From Brachycybe producta (taxonomy: Eukaryota; Arthropoda; Diplopoda; Playtdesmida; Andrognathidae): 64,000 nt of DNA. The notes under the pieces were generated by a model, which was given only the letters and a program-made list of their open reading frames with translations, was not told where the DNA came from and searched no databases. Made by a program: the position numbers and the translations under genes. Location: the NCBI GenBank assembly GCA_036925085.1, contig JAUPFP010000002.1, positions 3,147,820 to 3,211,819 on the forward strand, written 5' to 3'. Positions 41,937-54,087 of the stretch are shown here, piece by piece (within the stretch, counting starts at the first letter, position 1; every line of letters begins with the position of its first letter).

Positions 41937-43650
41937 GTGGAACCAATCTGGTACACCACTGAGATATGCTGCGCTCTTCGTAAACAACACAAATTTAGAT
42001 ATAAAATGAAGATGAACATGGATGACACTATTAAATTGCAATTTAACTCCCAGCAACATCTTGTGAAAAATTTGCTTAAAAAGGAACACTTGAACTTTAC
42101 TAATAGTGTCTTAGGGGTACTCCATAAAAATCCCAAGTTGTTCTGGAAATATGTAAAATATCTCAACAAAATTACAAATAATATAACTTCAATTATAACA
42201 CCACTTAGTGATGTCTGTACAAATAAGCAGATTATTGCAAACACACTTAATGATTATGGTCCAGAAGTTAGCCCTTTTTTAAGTAAACTTTTTCAAGATT
42301 CCTTTGATAGTGGCATACTGTCTATGGCATGGAGGCAAGCAAATATCTGCCCAATTTTTAAAACAGGAGATAAACATTGTCCAAAGAACTATAGACCCAT
42401 TTTTCTAACCTCCATTGTATGTAAGACTCTCGAGCATATAATTTATTCTAATACAATCAAGCATTTAAAAACCCATAAATTAATTCATGAAAACCAGCAT
42501 GGTTTTCGAAAAGGCAGATCATGTGATACCTAGTTAGCACTATTCAACCAAGACATACAATCTGGCTTGGATAATAAGGTAGAATTTGACTTGGCATTTT
42601 TAGATTTTGCAAAAGCATTTGATACAGTGAAGCATTCACTACTAATTAAAAGAATGGTGACTTTTAACTTAAATAAACAAGTAATTTTGTGGACATCATC
42701 AGTCTTATCAAATAGACAACAGCGAGTTCAAATTGATGGTGCTGTGTCGGACTAGGCTAAAGTAACATCTGGTGTACCTCAGGGTAGCATCCTTGGACCA
42801 CTACTTTTCCTTCTGTTCATTAATGATCTGGCAGATAGATGCAACAGTATGATGCGCTTGTTTGCAGATGATGCTGTTGTGTACAGGAGGATTAAGGATA
42901 ATGAGGATAGTGAAGTCCTCCAAAGAGATCTAGACAGTATTGAAGAACGGTGCTCTGAGTGGCATTCACAACTCAATAGGAGTAAATAATAGGAGTAAAT
43001 ACAATGTTATGCGAGTTTCCCAAAAGCGAGAATCTTGCATGGCAGATTATACAATAGAAGATGTTCAGCTAACTCATGTTGATACCATTAAATATCTGGC
43101 TTAACCTTGTCCAAAGACATGCTTTGGAAAGATTATATAACCAAAGCAGTTGCAAAAGCTAATCAAAGGCTGCGGTTTGTCCAATGCACCCTTAAACATT
43201 GCAAAGAAAACATAAAGAAGGTCTGTTACTTTACCTTAGTTAGACCTATCTTAGAATATTGTTCCCCAATTTGGAGCCCAATTAGAAATAACTTAAAACA
43301 AGAAATAGAAATGGTGCAGCATAGGGCTGCAAGATTTGTAAAGGGACGGTATGCATATACTGACAGCGTATCGTCTATGCTTCAAGAGCTAGAATTTCCA
43401 CATTAGCAGTCCGAAGAAATGAGCAAAGCCTTGCTCTTCTGGGACGTTTGCTGTCTGATGATAACATTACTCTGCTTAATGGTTTACTAACTAGAAATTC
43501 TCGTAAAGGTAGGTTAGGGCATTCAAAGACTTTCAAAGAATTAATGACTATGAATGATGCATATGTTTGGTCTTTTATTCTTAATGTTGTTAGACTATGG
43601 AATTCTCTTCCTGTGAATTCTCTGGAATTCTCTTCTTGTTTGATTTCAAT
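41937..43650 (+). pseudogene. LINE reverse transcriptase remnant
   Basis: It shows ANICPIFKTGDKHCPKNYRP, HENQHGFRKGRSCDT, FLDFAKAFDTVKHSLL (motif A with D), GVPQGSILGPLLFLLFINDL (motif B) and RLFADDAVVY (motif C, FADD). Internal stops (after SCDT, GAVSD and HSQLNRSK) and shifts break the frame. The C-terminus GRYAYTDSVSSMLQELEF matches the fragment at 34440. Confidence 0.85.
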
Positions 43651-43839
43651 TTCGTGATGATGTCTTATTTTTGAATAATGACAATCACTCATGATTTGGA
43701 GCAATCCCCCCTGCCACATGGCTTTCAAGCTGATTGCATGTGTATCCAATTGAATTGAATTGAATGGAAAGGAGGGACAGAGATGAGTCGTGCACCCCAG
43801 GCTAGTATTCTGGAGGGATCATGAGTCATCACTCACTAT

Positions 43840-44005
43840 GTGTTACAATTTATTTCAATTTATAAATGAACCGGTTTTTTTCTTCTCATGGTCAACTTTA
43901 TGTTGTGCGCTCTCCCGATCTAAGAACCCAAACTTCATGACAACCGGACATTCACACAAAATTAAACTAGATGCTCCCCTCATTTATGACGGATTACCCC
44001 ACTAG
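43840..44005 (+). mobile_element. Helitron-like copy E11 (short)
   Basis: Contains ttctcatggtcaactttatg, gatctaagaacccaaac, a diverged hairpin (cccctcatttatgacgga) and CTAG at 44002-44005. The GA-rich core is absent. Confidence 0.6.
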
Positions 44006-44499
44006 TGCTTAATATTCACTCAATTGCATTGTGAATAATTTCTCTTCTGCAAATAATTATTGAGCAAGTGCATATTGTCACTTAATATAAATTAGGTCTT
44101 GATGGATTTTTATTTGCAAGAAATTCCCCCCCAAAATATGTGCAAACTAGTTCTGACAAATGTGCATATTAATTGTAATAAAAAGATTATTTGGGGAGGG
44201 GGAGGTGGGAATGTCCCCTCTCTGCCCTCTCCCATACTCCTCCGGGACCTCCCCCAAATTACGTCCGTGCGACAAAATTGTGAATTTACTAAAAGGTTTT
44301 TGAAGACAAATTTATCTTTCAAAGAATTTCAATTTTTTTTTTTGCTCTCTTACGTGGCGTTACAAAAATACAATTTTATTAGACAATGCGTTAGTAAATG
44401 AATAGTAGTTAATTATGGAGACTTTTAACGTAATCATTCTTGGCAACATAATTTGAATTGCAAAATAGTAAGTACGATGTGGGACGTCACTTTCTTTTT

Positions 44500-45184
44500 T
44501 TAACCCCCTGTAAAATCCCATTGGCCCCAAAACCGCCCCACAAACATTTGAAAAACTCTCGTTAAAGACGATTTAAAACAATAACAAAATAATTACCACA
44601 TATATTCATGTATTGGCTTCGCGGTGTTTCCTTTTAATAAATTTTGAAAAGGTCCTTCTATTTTTTAATAAATAACGTTTAAAATAGTACGTTTTTTAAC
44701 TCCATGTTAAGTCCCATAGGAGTAAAACACCGTCCAACAATAGTTGAGAGAACTCTCATTAAAAATGATTTAGAGCAATCAGAAACATTGGCACGTACTT
44801 TCACGTCTTTATTGCCTTCAGGATTATTCTTTTTTCTAAATTTTAAATGGGCTTTCTATTTTTAAATAACATTTAAAATCTTTCGTTTTTTTAACTCCAT
44901 GTTAATTCCCATAGGACCAAAACACCGTCCCACAAACATTTGAAGAACACCCTGTCACCCATTAAAAACGACTTAGAACAATCACATAATAATTAGCACG
45001 TGCATTAATCTATTGACTTCACAGTGTTTCCTTTTTATAAGGTTAGCATGCGAAATTATTTTTCTATTAATTATTATGTGACTTTGAACCGGGAGAAAAA
45101 ACGTTAAAAAACCGTTTTTCAATCAACAACGATCGCAGCGCCTACATTCGGAGAAATTTTGAAATAAACGCTATATCTAGGCTC
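44500..45184. mobile_element. TTAA-flanked element B2 (GAGCCTAGAT family, truncated)
   Basis: Reverse relative to B1. The right end atctaggctc is followed by TTAA (45185-45188). The left end is missing. It is inserted next to a minus-strand LINE fragment. Confidence 0.65.
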
Positions 45185-45188
45185 TTAA

Positions 45189-45275
45189 GTAAAGTAATAT
45201 CATCATGTGCCAGTAAACGTCTGAAAAGGTCAAGGCTTTGGTCATTTCTTCGACAGTTCAAAATGATTTCCGTAC
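45189..45275 (-). pseudogene. Small LINE RT C-terminus fragment
   Basis: The reverse complement matches the 'gccttgctcttctgggacg' region of the LINE at 43430. It is interrupted by element B2 on its left. Confidence 0.5.
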
Positions 45276-45287
45276 ATTATTATACTT

Positions 45288-45600
45288 TATACCTTGTACA
45301 CACCTGATAATTTATAAATGCATTAAAATAATAAACCGTGTTCTACAGAGCCATGTGAAGGACAAACAAGCAATATATCGAATTCAATTCATTCAGTTAC
45401 TAATCTGCAAATAATGAGTTAATACTTAAATTATAATTATATAATCTATTGAAAAAATATTGATTTAGTATTTCAGTTTAAAATATTAATAATAAAGTCA
45501 ATTTTTATTTGGTCATGTCCTTAACTGGATTCCGTATAATTCACCTAAACACATTTAATTAATTTGAATTCATTTAACTCGTGTGTGTATAAGGTATTAG
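45288..45600 (+). mobile_element. MITE C5 (TACCTAGTACACAC family)
   Basis: It runs from accttgtacacacctg to gtgtgtataaggtatt and is colinear with other copies. Confidence 0.72.
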
Positions 45601-45785
45601 GTATTAAATTAACGCAACATCTTCATTTGTTATGCTAGTGATATTGTGTATAAAACAATTATTATTTATAAAAATATTTATAAAAAAGTGATATTCAGAA
45701 GAAACAAAAAAAAAACTAAACATAAAAAAACCACCTGTTAACATGATTATTTTTGTTATTATATAATTATTAGTTATGAATTTAT

Positions 45786-45877
45786 ATTCATTTTAATTTT
45801 TTTAACATATATGTTAAAAAAATTAAAATGAATGTAGAAAAGAAAATTTCATATATGAAATTTTCTTTTCTACATTC
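45786..45877. repeat. Two overlapping perfect 48-bp palindromes
   Basis: The first (45786-45833) is centred on aacatatatgtt, the second (45830-45877) on ttcatatatgaa. Both are perfect by inspection and share GAAT. Confidence 0.9.
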
Positions 45878-45999
45878 AAATTTTGCGTTTTTTACAGCGC
45901 TAATTAAATTTTTAGCTTTATTACTGAAATTTACCGGTAATGTAGCATTACCGAATAACCGGTAATGCTATAAGAGTGACCGGTAATGGAAACCCTATA

Positions 46000-46206
46000 G
46001 TGCAATTAGAAATCAGGACGAGCAGAAGTTGGCTCCGCCCTTTTTTATGACGACCGACAACTTTTAATTCGTTGGTTATGTAGTATGACGTCACATGCTC
46101 TCGCCCTTTTCAACGTCAAACCACACAACAAACCAATTAGAAGTTGCCGGTCGTCATAAAAAGGGGTGAAGCCAACTTCTTCTCGTCCCGATTTCTAATT
46201 GCCTGT
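46000..46206. mobile_element. MITE D6 (ACAGGCAATTAG family)
   Basis: A near-perfect palindrome, tgcaattagaaatcaggacg to cccgatttctaattgcctgt, with tgacgtcac near its centre. Confidence 0.7.
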
Positions 46207-46837
46207 CTTCTTATAATAACAATAAGTCTTGGCAATTTTCATTTAAGACGGGGGGGGGGGGGGGGGGGATCGACGATTTTGAAATTCTTAGAAATTTTGT
46301 AAGTATTATGACGATCCCTTTCAAAATTAATTGTTACATGTACGTAATTGGTGACGTCATGATTCGTATTTTACAAAATGTGACTGTTCTAAAAATAAAG
46401 CATTCATTATTTCCAACATTTTAAGAGTTTATTCTTACTATTGTATACTATGTAATTATTGTTTTTCTCAGACACAATAACACAATAACTAAAAAGAAAA
46501 GGCTGTAAATTTTAACTGCAATAATTTCTTTTTTATATTTATTAATTTTATTCATTTATTATCAATAAAATGTATTATTATAATTTATTATTATTATGAA
46601 TAAATAATTTGACGTTGTTTGTGTTTGTAAGTTTCAACAAAATAGGCTTTCATATCTTTCTAAGTACTATAAAATTAAAAAGGGCTAATTTACTACGGAA
46701 TTGATTGATTTAAATCGCTTTGATGATATAAATCATCTGTTTAAAATAAATCGGCTTCAAGAATGCCATTAATGCATATTTAATTTTTTTAATTAATTGT
46801 TCTTCGTTAAAAATGTTGAGCTGCTGAAGGCCACTCT
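46207..46837. other. AT-rich sequence without recognisable gene
   Basis: It holds a G-run of about 20 (46250-46269) and simple AT-rich sequence. No ORF, terminal repeat or RNA gene is seen. Confidence 0.4.
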
Positions 46838-47542
46838 AGCCTAGATATAGCGTTTATTTCAAAATTTCTCCGAATGTAGGCGCTGCGATCGTTGTTGATT
46901 GAAAAACGGTTTTTTAACGTTTTTTCTCCCGGTTCGAAGGTCACATAATAATTAATAGAAAAATAACTTTAACCTTATAAAAAGGAAACACCGTGAAGCC
47001 AATAGATTAATGCACGTGCTAATTATTATGTGATTGTTCTAAGTCGTTTTTAATGGGTGACAGGGTGTTCTTCAAATGTTTGTGGGACGGTGTTTTGGTC
47101 CTATGGGAATTAACATGGAGTTAAAAAACGTACTTATTTTAAACGTTATTAAAAAATAGAAGGACCTTTTCAAAATTTATAAAAAGGAAACATCGCGAAG
47201 CCAATATATGAATATATTTGGTAATTATTTTGTTATTGTTCTAAAGCGTTTTTAACAAGAGTTTTTCAAATGTTTGTGAGACGGTTTTGGGGCCAATGGG
47301 ATTTAATATGGGGTTAAAAAATGAACGACTTTGAACCTTGTTTAAAAATAGAAGGAGCTTTTCAAAAATTATATAAATCGAGCACGTGAAGAACAATACT
47401 TTTTATTGCATTTTACGCTTTACTGTATTTTAATTGAGCGATTGTGAAGCGATTTCTTGCAGTTTTAGTAACACCATATAAAAACACTCATTTGTCTCGT
47501 TGTCATCTGCTCAAAACAACAAGATGGACGTGGATCTAGGCT
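46838..47542. mobile_element. TTAA element B3 (GAGCCTAGAT family, internal deletion)
   Basis: It runs from agcctagatatagcg to gtggatctaggct followed by aTTAA. It lacks the central third seen in B1. Confidence 0.65.
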
Positions 47543-47640
47543 ATTAAGGATATGAATGTAGTGCCAAACGTTTTATTTTTGTTCATAATTGCTTTTGCGT
47601 TTAATTTGAATATGCATATAATTCTAGTAATAAATAATTA

Positions 47641-49369
47641 TACACTGTAAGGCCTTGTTTCCACTGTGGCTAAAATTTGTGGAAAAAATGTGTTAATGCA
47701 TTTCTATTAGTAGGAGAAATAAATTTGACACAGCGACTATAATAAGAGAACAAACGTGCCTCACACTTATTCACTAATACGTTTTTTTATTATGTTAGGC
47801 CAATTGAAGTGAAAAAAACCGCATTCGCTGTACCTCTTTTTTCTAAACCATAAATTGACATTTCTCGATCATCAATATTTACATCGAATACAGCCTTGTT
47901 TTTTCTCTAAAACTATAGTTAAGTATATCCTACAGCTAATTAAAATACATTAATTTGCCTGAATTTGATGAGAAATTGAAGAAAAATCGATGGGAAAACA
48001 CTCACTAAAAATGAAGAGAAAAGAAAGATGGCGACCAGAACGCCCTCAAAAAACACAAAAAGTACAAATTGTGAGCTTTTGACGTCGACCTTATATTTTT
48101 ACCAACTTGAAGATGTTGTTTTCTATAGCTTGTTAGCTCGTTTTCTATAGCTTCTCTGCATCGTGCGGTGCCCACACGGAGAAGATTCGAGCTACAGAAA
48201 GAGTCGGATGGAGATCGATTGCAATCATTCTCCTGCATGGGGGTGAAATCGGTGCCGAAGGATGGTGGCCATCTTTCCTTGTCGATGTTGATATGCATCT
48301 TCCTTTGTTGTTTACCCAAATGAAGATGCTGTAGCTGCTCCAGGATCGTATGTCTCCTTGCCCTATGGTGTCTCTGGCCTCTGTAGAGAAGTGTTAGTTA
48401 CCGAACAGAAAGACAACGCAGTTCTCATTGTAACACTTTTATTCATTCTTGTACAGAAAACAGTAACATTACAAGAATGAATTGGTAATTAAAGGTGCGT
48501 CATTGAGCCCATGATGTGGTACGGATTTAAAGATCTACGTAATACAAAGTTGAGCAAAGAGAAGGACGACGAACAAAGAGGACCATGGTCCTTTTATACC
48601 TTGGACCTGTGTACACCTACAAGGTGTAACCAGGTCCAAGTGACCATGGTTCTAAGTGTATCAATCCGCCACTTCGATGTGACTCAGAAATATGAGTCAG
48701 AGAAGAGGGAGGGACAGGCAGGAGTTGTTTACCCCCCCCCCCCCCCAGGCTATGGTTTTGGCGGGATCGGGAGTTACTGGGTGTTACAAAATTATTCACC
48801 AAAAAGAAGGTTTAAACAAAAATTGAATCAATTTCAACTTTTTTAAACGTCTTTTTTATCACCGTGTAAAAATTTCAAAATATTCGCCAAAAAAGAGGTT
48901 TCTTTTTGGTGAATATTTGTACTTTTTGTGTTTTTTGAGTTCTGGTCGCCATTTTTCTTTTCTCGTCGTTTTTGGTGAGTGTTTTTTCATCGAATTTTCT
49001 TCAATTTCACATCATTTCCGGTTGATGAATGTATTTTAATTAGTTGTAGGATATATTTAACTGTATTTTTACAGGAAAATAAAGCCGTTTCGATGTGAAT
49101 ATTGATGAGAAATGTCAATTTATCGTTTAGTTAAAGTGGTACAGCGAATGTGATTTTCTCACTTCAATTGGCCTTACATAATGAACAACCAATAATAGTA
49201 ACTAGGCGGGGACCACGTTTGTTCTACTAATAGAAATACATTAAAACATTTTTTCCTGTTATTTTTCAGAAGTCATTTCAACTTGTGAAAAATAAGTGTT
49301 TTAATATGGAGAAAATGTTTTCACTGAGTACAAAATTTCGCCACAGTGGAAACAAGGCCTTACAGTGTA
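47641..49369. mobile_element. Palindromic element F with 30-bp TIRs, split by a solo LTR
   Basis: Perfect 30-bp terminal inverted repeats (tacactgtaaggccttgttt at the left) lie at 47641-47670 and 49340-49369. The interior is inverted (agttctggtcgccattttt against its complement near 48030). The LTR at 48070-48788 sits inside. Confidence 0.75.
48070..48788 (-). mobile_element. Solo LTR S3
   Basis: Minus-strand LTR, TGTAACACCC (at 48788) to AAAAGCTCACA-like (at 48070). An exact AAAT duplication lies at 48066-48069 and 48789-48792. Contains a C/G-run, the inverted repeat and ggtataaaagg. Confidence 0.85.
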
Positions 49370-49371
49370 AT

Positions 49372-49490
49372 ATTTCAAATACGCTCCTATAAATTTAAAT
49401 ATTTTAATTGACCGTTTTAAAGACATAAATATATGTCTTTAAAACGGCCAATTAAAATGTTTAAATTTATACGAGCGTATTTGAAACAAT
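49372..49490. repeat. Fold-back repeat
   Basis: Inverted arms aaatacgctcctataaattt and aaatttatacgagcgtattt surround a centre of gacataaatatatgtc type. Confidence 0.6.
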
Positions 49491-50214
49491 TCACATTTTA
49501 TTTAAATAAAAATGGGAAGTTTATTTTTCATGATAAATAAAAATGCCAAACGTACATTTGTACTTTCGTCGCCCCTTCGATGAAACTTGTGACGTCATAG
49601 GGATTAACAAAAAAAATTATGATTGTGTCATTCTAGTTTTGTAAAAAAAAGGGGTAATAACAAAAGAACACAAGAACTCTCTTGTTTAAAATGTTGAAAA
49701 CATTAATTTTGTTATTACCCCATTTTATTAGACATAATAACGCAATCCTATACTTTCCATTATGCACTATGACGTCACAAGCTTCATCTAAGGGCAACGC
49801 AAGTATAATTTAATGTGTGGCTCATTTCTAATTCATAATCCAGTTTTTAATGTGTTAGCTAGTATTTTGAAACGATCAGGAGTAGTAACAGACAGCGAAA
49901 AAGATCCTTTAAGCGGTAAAAGTTCTTGTGACAGGAGCTTGTGAGGAAAGGAAAGGGAATGGTTTGTTCCCTTCCTTCCGAACCAAAGTAGAATAAGTGG
50001 CCTAGCCAACCACTTTTAATCCGCCCAAAAGAGCGAACTGTAGCCCTGAGTTAATTCTACTTCCCCTCCCGAAAGTGGTTGGTTACAATTTGAATGTGCT
50101 AAAAGTATGTAACGGACGTCAAAACTCCTGTATTCACTTGATTTCTAGTCATTTTCTCAAATCTGTTCACACACTTGTCTTTCATCAATTAAATGTGTTC
50201 TGTATTTCTTGGCC

Positions 50215-50330
50215 GGACGGAGATGAATAAAGTGTTTTATAAGGAATAGCATCGTCTTCCCGTCTGTCAGTTGTTTCCTAGATCAATGGAAGGCACCATA
50301 GGACAGGGAGGTAAAAAAAACCCGCTGAGC
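50215..50330 (+). repeat. Degenerate LTR-like segment
   Basis: gatgaataaagtgt, gcatcgtcttcccgtctg and ggcaccataggacaggg parallel the R/U5 part of the LTR family. The borders cannot be placed. Confidence 0.35.
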
Positions 50331-50541
50331 ATCAGATAAACGATCCAGAAACCGGTGGTAACCACCTATCTGAGGAATTTCATCCTCTTCAGGAAGCCAT
50401 TGGTAATCCATCGCCATCCGTGCTGGTTTTGACTCTTCATCGTTCCTCGGGTGGTAACCGTGCGATAGAGCAAACAACAGGGGTGAAAAGTAGAGTGAGA
50501 TCGTGTCGCTCACACTTTGGTGTAATCGTGCATTACACAAA

Positions 50542-50896
50542 ATTATATATATAATATCCCAGATCTGTGTGTGTGTGTGTGTGTGTGTGTGGAGTAACAA
50601 AACCATTGAAGCACGTCGGAATTTATATAAATTTGAATAAATGAACCGTTTTTTTTCTCAAGGTCAACTATATATTGAACTCTTCCTTTGGAAAGTGTAG
50701 AAGGGGGGAGAGAGAGAGAGAAAATTGGGAGGTGGTGAGGGGAAAAGGTTGGAAAGTGTAGAAGGGGAGAGAGAGAAAAGTGGGAGGGGGTGACTGAAAT
50801 TGAAATGAAAGGAGTAAAAAAAGGAAAAAACGACGCGCATGCGCACGATTGCCTGTGAATATTGCTCCCGTCATTTATGACGGGTTACCCCACTAG
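50542..50896 (+). mobile_element. Helitron-like copy E12
   Basis: It has the TATATATATAATATCCC left end, a GT run, two GA-rich core units, the gcgcatgcgc block, the hairpin and CTAG at 50893-50896. Confidence 0.7.
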
Positions 50897-51495
50897 TGTT
50901 TGAATATTTTGCTAAATGGAAAAAAAAAATTTGCTACACGAATGAAAATGAACATTTTTTTTTCATAAAATGGCCGTATTTATTGTGAAATGGATAATCA
51001 TATTTCCACACGGTGTATTAAGTGGACTTGTGAACAACTAATTGCATCTATTTAGTGAAAGTCTATTATGAAATGTCATCCACTTTAAGAAAATGTGTTC
51101 TAAACAATAAGTGGACATTAATACATGTGGATATGATGAATATCATCTATAAAAATGGAAAACACTTATTGATTGTGTCCAAAAAATGATTCCAATCTCG
51201 AATTTCAGATACTTTAATACTGAATTAATGATCTATTACTGTATGGTTGAATATTAAATGCCAAAACATTATTGCCAATAAAATCTAATTTGATTAATTA
51301 GTAATGTGAGAAGGCTTTATCCATCTGGGACGATTTTTTTAGATGATTCTAACTATGACGACGCAAAGCGTTGGACATAGAGGTTAGCAGTGGCGTGGAT
51401 GTAGATAAAAAAAAAGTAGAAATTGTCAATTCTTCGTATATAGAAGAAGAATTTACAATTTATACTTTTTTTCATCATATTTATCTATCTTCTAT
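50897..51495. other. AT-rich sequence without recognisable gene
   Basis: Nothing beyond simple AT-rich sequence and a short inverted block (aattgtcaattcttcg) is seen. Confidence 0.4.
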
Positions 51496-51634
51496 TGTAA
51501 CACCCAGTAACTTTGTGATCCCGCCAAAACCATAGCCTGGGGATGGGGGGTAAGCAACTTATGCTTGTCTCTCCCTCTTTTTCTAATTAATATTCAAGTG
51601 GCGGATTGATACTCTTAGGACCATGGTCACTTGG
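51496..51634 (+). mobile_element. Truncated LTR S4
   Basis: The first 139 bp of the LTR family (TGTAACACCC to ccatggtcacttgg), cut at the start of the SINE-like repeat. Confidence 0.75.
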
Positions 51635-51654
51635 TGCATCAATCTTTTTTCAAA

Positions 51655-51860
51655 AAATAAATTAACCCACGTGGGTTGTGGTAAAGGTCACCTTTCATCT
51701 CACAATTTACATTGGTAACAAAACTGGTTATGTCTTTGGCAGAGAAGGGAGAGGTCGTTGGTTCAAGTCCTGGCTGGAGTTATTGTGTATAATTTTTTTT
51801 TCCATGCAAGGCAGGCTTATAACAGGATCAAGTGAAGTATTTACTCGAAATGTATATTGT
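51655..51860 (+). mobile_element. Candidate tRNA-derived SINE, copy 1
   Basis: It shows a box-A-like tggtaacaaaactgg and a box-B-like ggttcaagtcc about 48 bp apart, with flanking sequence shared with the copy at 52235-52455. The match to RNA polymerase III boxes is by eye. Confidence 0.5.
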
Positions 51861-52234
51861 GAAATGTTCCCATCTGAGATATTATGCAGTGTAAGGCTAT
51901 CACTATCACACCCGTCGAAGACGGGCTTTCGTTCTAGTTTTTTTTTTTCATCGAATCATCATAATTTGTTAAGGTCTGACTCTATCTCTCCTTCACTCCC
52001 TCCCTCCTTCCCTTTGTGCACAAATGTTCTGGGAAATTACACACTCTAGACTCGTGAAAATTAACCAGTATACACATCTTTAGATGGGCTTCTTGGTAGG
52101 CTATATCGGAATTTTCAATTTTCTTCCATTTACCTCATTTTTGTGAAAAATCATTCAATTTCACCAGAACCCCTGAAATTCAAAGTTGGCAGCCAGGAAA
52201 GCTTGCTTTATTGCATAACGTTTTTGTTTTCAAA

Positions 52235-52455
52235 GAATAATTTAACCCACGTGGGTTATGGTAAAGGTCACCTTTAATCTCACAATCTAGATTAGTAGCA
52301 AAATCGGTTATGTCTTTGGCAGAGAAAGGAGACAGAGAGGTTCTTGGTTCGCGTCCTGACTGGAGTTTTTGTGTGTTCATTTGTTCAACGCAAGGCAGGC
52401 TTATACCAGGATCAAGCAAGGTATTTACTCGAAATGTTGTATATTGCGAAATATT
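52235..52455 (+). mobile_element. Candidate tRNA-derived SINE, copy 2
   Basis: Colinear with copy 1: aacccacgtgggtt, aggtcacctttaatctcac, ggttcgcgtcc and aggcaggcttata. It is followed at once by a minus-strand LINE 3' end. Confidence 0.5.
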
Positions 52456-52479
52456 CTTGTTGTTGTCCCGCTGCCATAG

Positions 52480-52720
52480 GCCATTTCAGCTGATTGCATG
52501 CAGAGTAATAATTGAAATTGAAATTCAACTCAACTCAGTACACCTGCAATCAACTTAAAAGCCATGTGGCGGGGGGGGGGGTGGGATTGCTCCCGATCAC
52601 AAATGATTGTCATTCAGGGTAAAACAAGACATCATTGTTAAATTGAAATTGTTCTAACAAAGAACTATCAACTGGAAGAGAAATTCCATAGTCTAATAAC
52701 ATTTGGGGAAAAATTAGATC
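52480..52720 (-). pseudogene. LINE 3' end fragment
   Basis: The reverse complement gives tatggaatttctcttcc, then ccacatggcttttaagttg and a TTGAAT-like tail, as in the LINE at 43600-43770. Confidence 0.65.
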
Positions 52721-52947
52721 GAAAATATGTTTATTTAAAAATAGGAAATACTGTTGCTGTCGATTATATAGGGAGCAAACTCAAAGATTGCCCCGGGATG
52801 GCACAAACTAGCTACGCCACTGTGTACAAACCCCGTTTTGGTCAAAAGTTTTGGACCCCCTCCCTCCGCAGACACAACAAAAGTTGCAGAAATGTTTTAG
52901 TTTTGTCACCAATTTGTCTCGACACACTAGTGTTTCTGTTTTGTCAG

Positions 52948-53556
52948 CAGGGGCGTAGCTAGGCGACTGCAAGTCCGGCAACTACCGGGGGGGGGGGGCC
53001 GCAGGAGGTTTTGGGGCGCAAAAAACGAAATAAAAGTTATGTATTTTCAAAAATAATTGAATAAATTAAGCGAGTGATTCCAAATTGCTTGCTTAATTTA
53101 TTCAGTTAATATCGAAAATAAATCGACTTTCATTAAAAACTACGGCAGAGGAACGATCGGAACAACGTTAGCAATAGTCGGAAGGTTAGGTTTAGTTAAA
53201 TTAAGCTTGTTGCAGGGTGGTTGGGGGCGCAGCCTCCAGTTTTTAAAGAATTATTAAATCAAATTAGTCCATTGTGCGACTGTTCCCTAATTTGATTAAC
53301 TGGAAGAACGGTCGGAACAATGGACAAATTTGTTTTAATAATTCTTTAAAAACTGGGGGGCTGCGCCCCACAGACCCCCTGCAACAAACTTAATTTCCTA
53401 ACCTTCCGACTGTTCCTACTGTTGTTCAGACCTGTTGCGCCGTTCATCAAAATAGTACCCCCACCCAGTATGAGGGCTATGTGGAGAGGGAGGTAAGGGC
53501 GCAATGTTTTAAGTGGCGGGGGGGGGGGGGCGCAACCAAGCCTAGCTACGTCACTG
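52948..53556. mobile_element. hAT-like element A3 (CAGTGGCGTAGCTAGG family)
   Basis: The ends are CAGGGGCGTAGCTAGG and CCTAGCTACGTCACTG. The exact 8-bp duplication TTTGTCAG lies at 52940-52947 and 53557-53564. The interior is partly palindromic with G-runs. Confidence 0.82.
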
Positions 53557-53829
53557 TTTGTCAGCTTGATGTGGATCTGGTCTAATAAAAGTGGTGTAAC
53601 ATTTCGAAAACAAACAAAAAAAAAACATGTAAAAACTAAAAAGATATATAGCTTTTTAAAACATTAAAAACATTATAATGTTTTTTTAAAAATTGTATTC
53701 TTGAAGAAATTGAGAGATTAGTTTTCATCACTGTGCACAATAATACCATGCCAAGTTACGCAATGTGCTCATACTGAAACAAGGCTGATGCGCTTAAAAA
53801 AGTGTGCTCATGTTGAAATAATTTCTACA

Positions 53830-53833
<4 letters not shown>

Positions 53834-53901
<68 letters not shown>
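53834..53901. repeat. AT microsatellite
   Basis: About 68 bp of TA repeats. Confidence 0.95.
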
Positions 53902-53908
<7 letters not shown>

Positions 53909-54087
53909 GACCTACAGTAAGTAATGCAACCAACAATCACAAGACATTTTTACGAGATGAACTTAATTTTAATTAATGATGATTTCACATTTTTTACTAA
54001 ATTTTGTTTTTCACACAAACTAAATTTTTAATAACAAATTAAAATTTAAATTTGAACTTTTTTTCTTTAACAAAAAAAAAGAAATTT

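Larger units (their letters stand above)
40590..43770 (+). mobile_element. Degenerate CR1/Jockey-like LINE
   Basis: In order it carries remains of ORF1 with an SGNH-like domain, endonuclease and reverse transcriptase, then a 3' end with TTGAAT tandem units. Several stops and frame changes make it non-functional. Fragments of the same family lie at 9755, 34440, 45189 (minus) and 52480 (minus). Confidence 0.8.
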
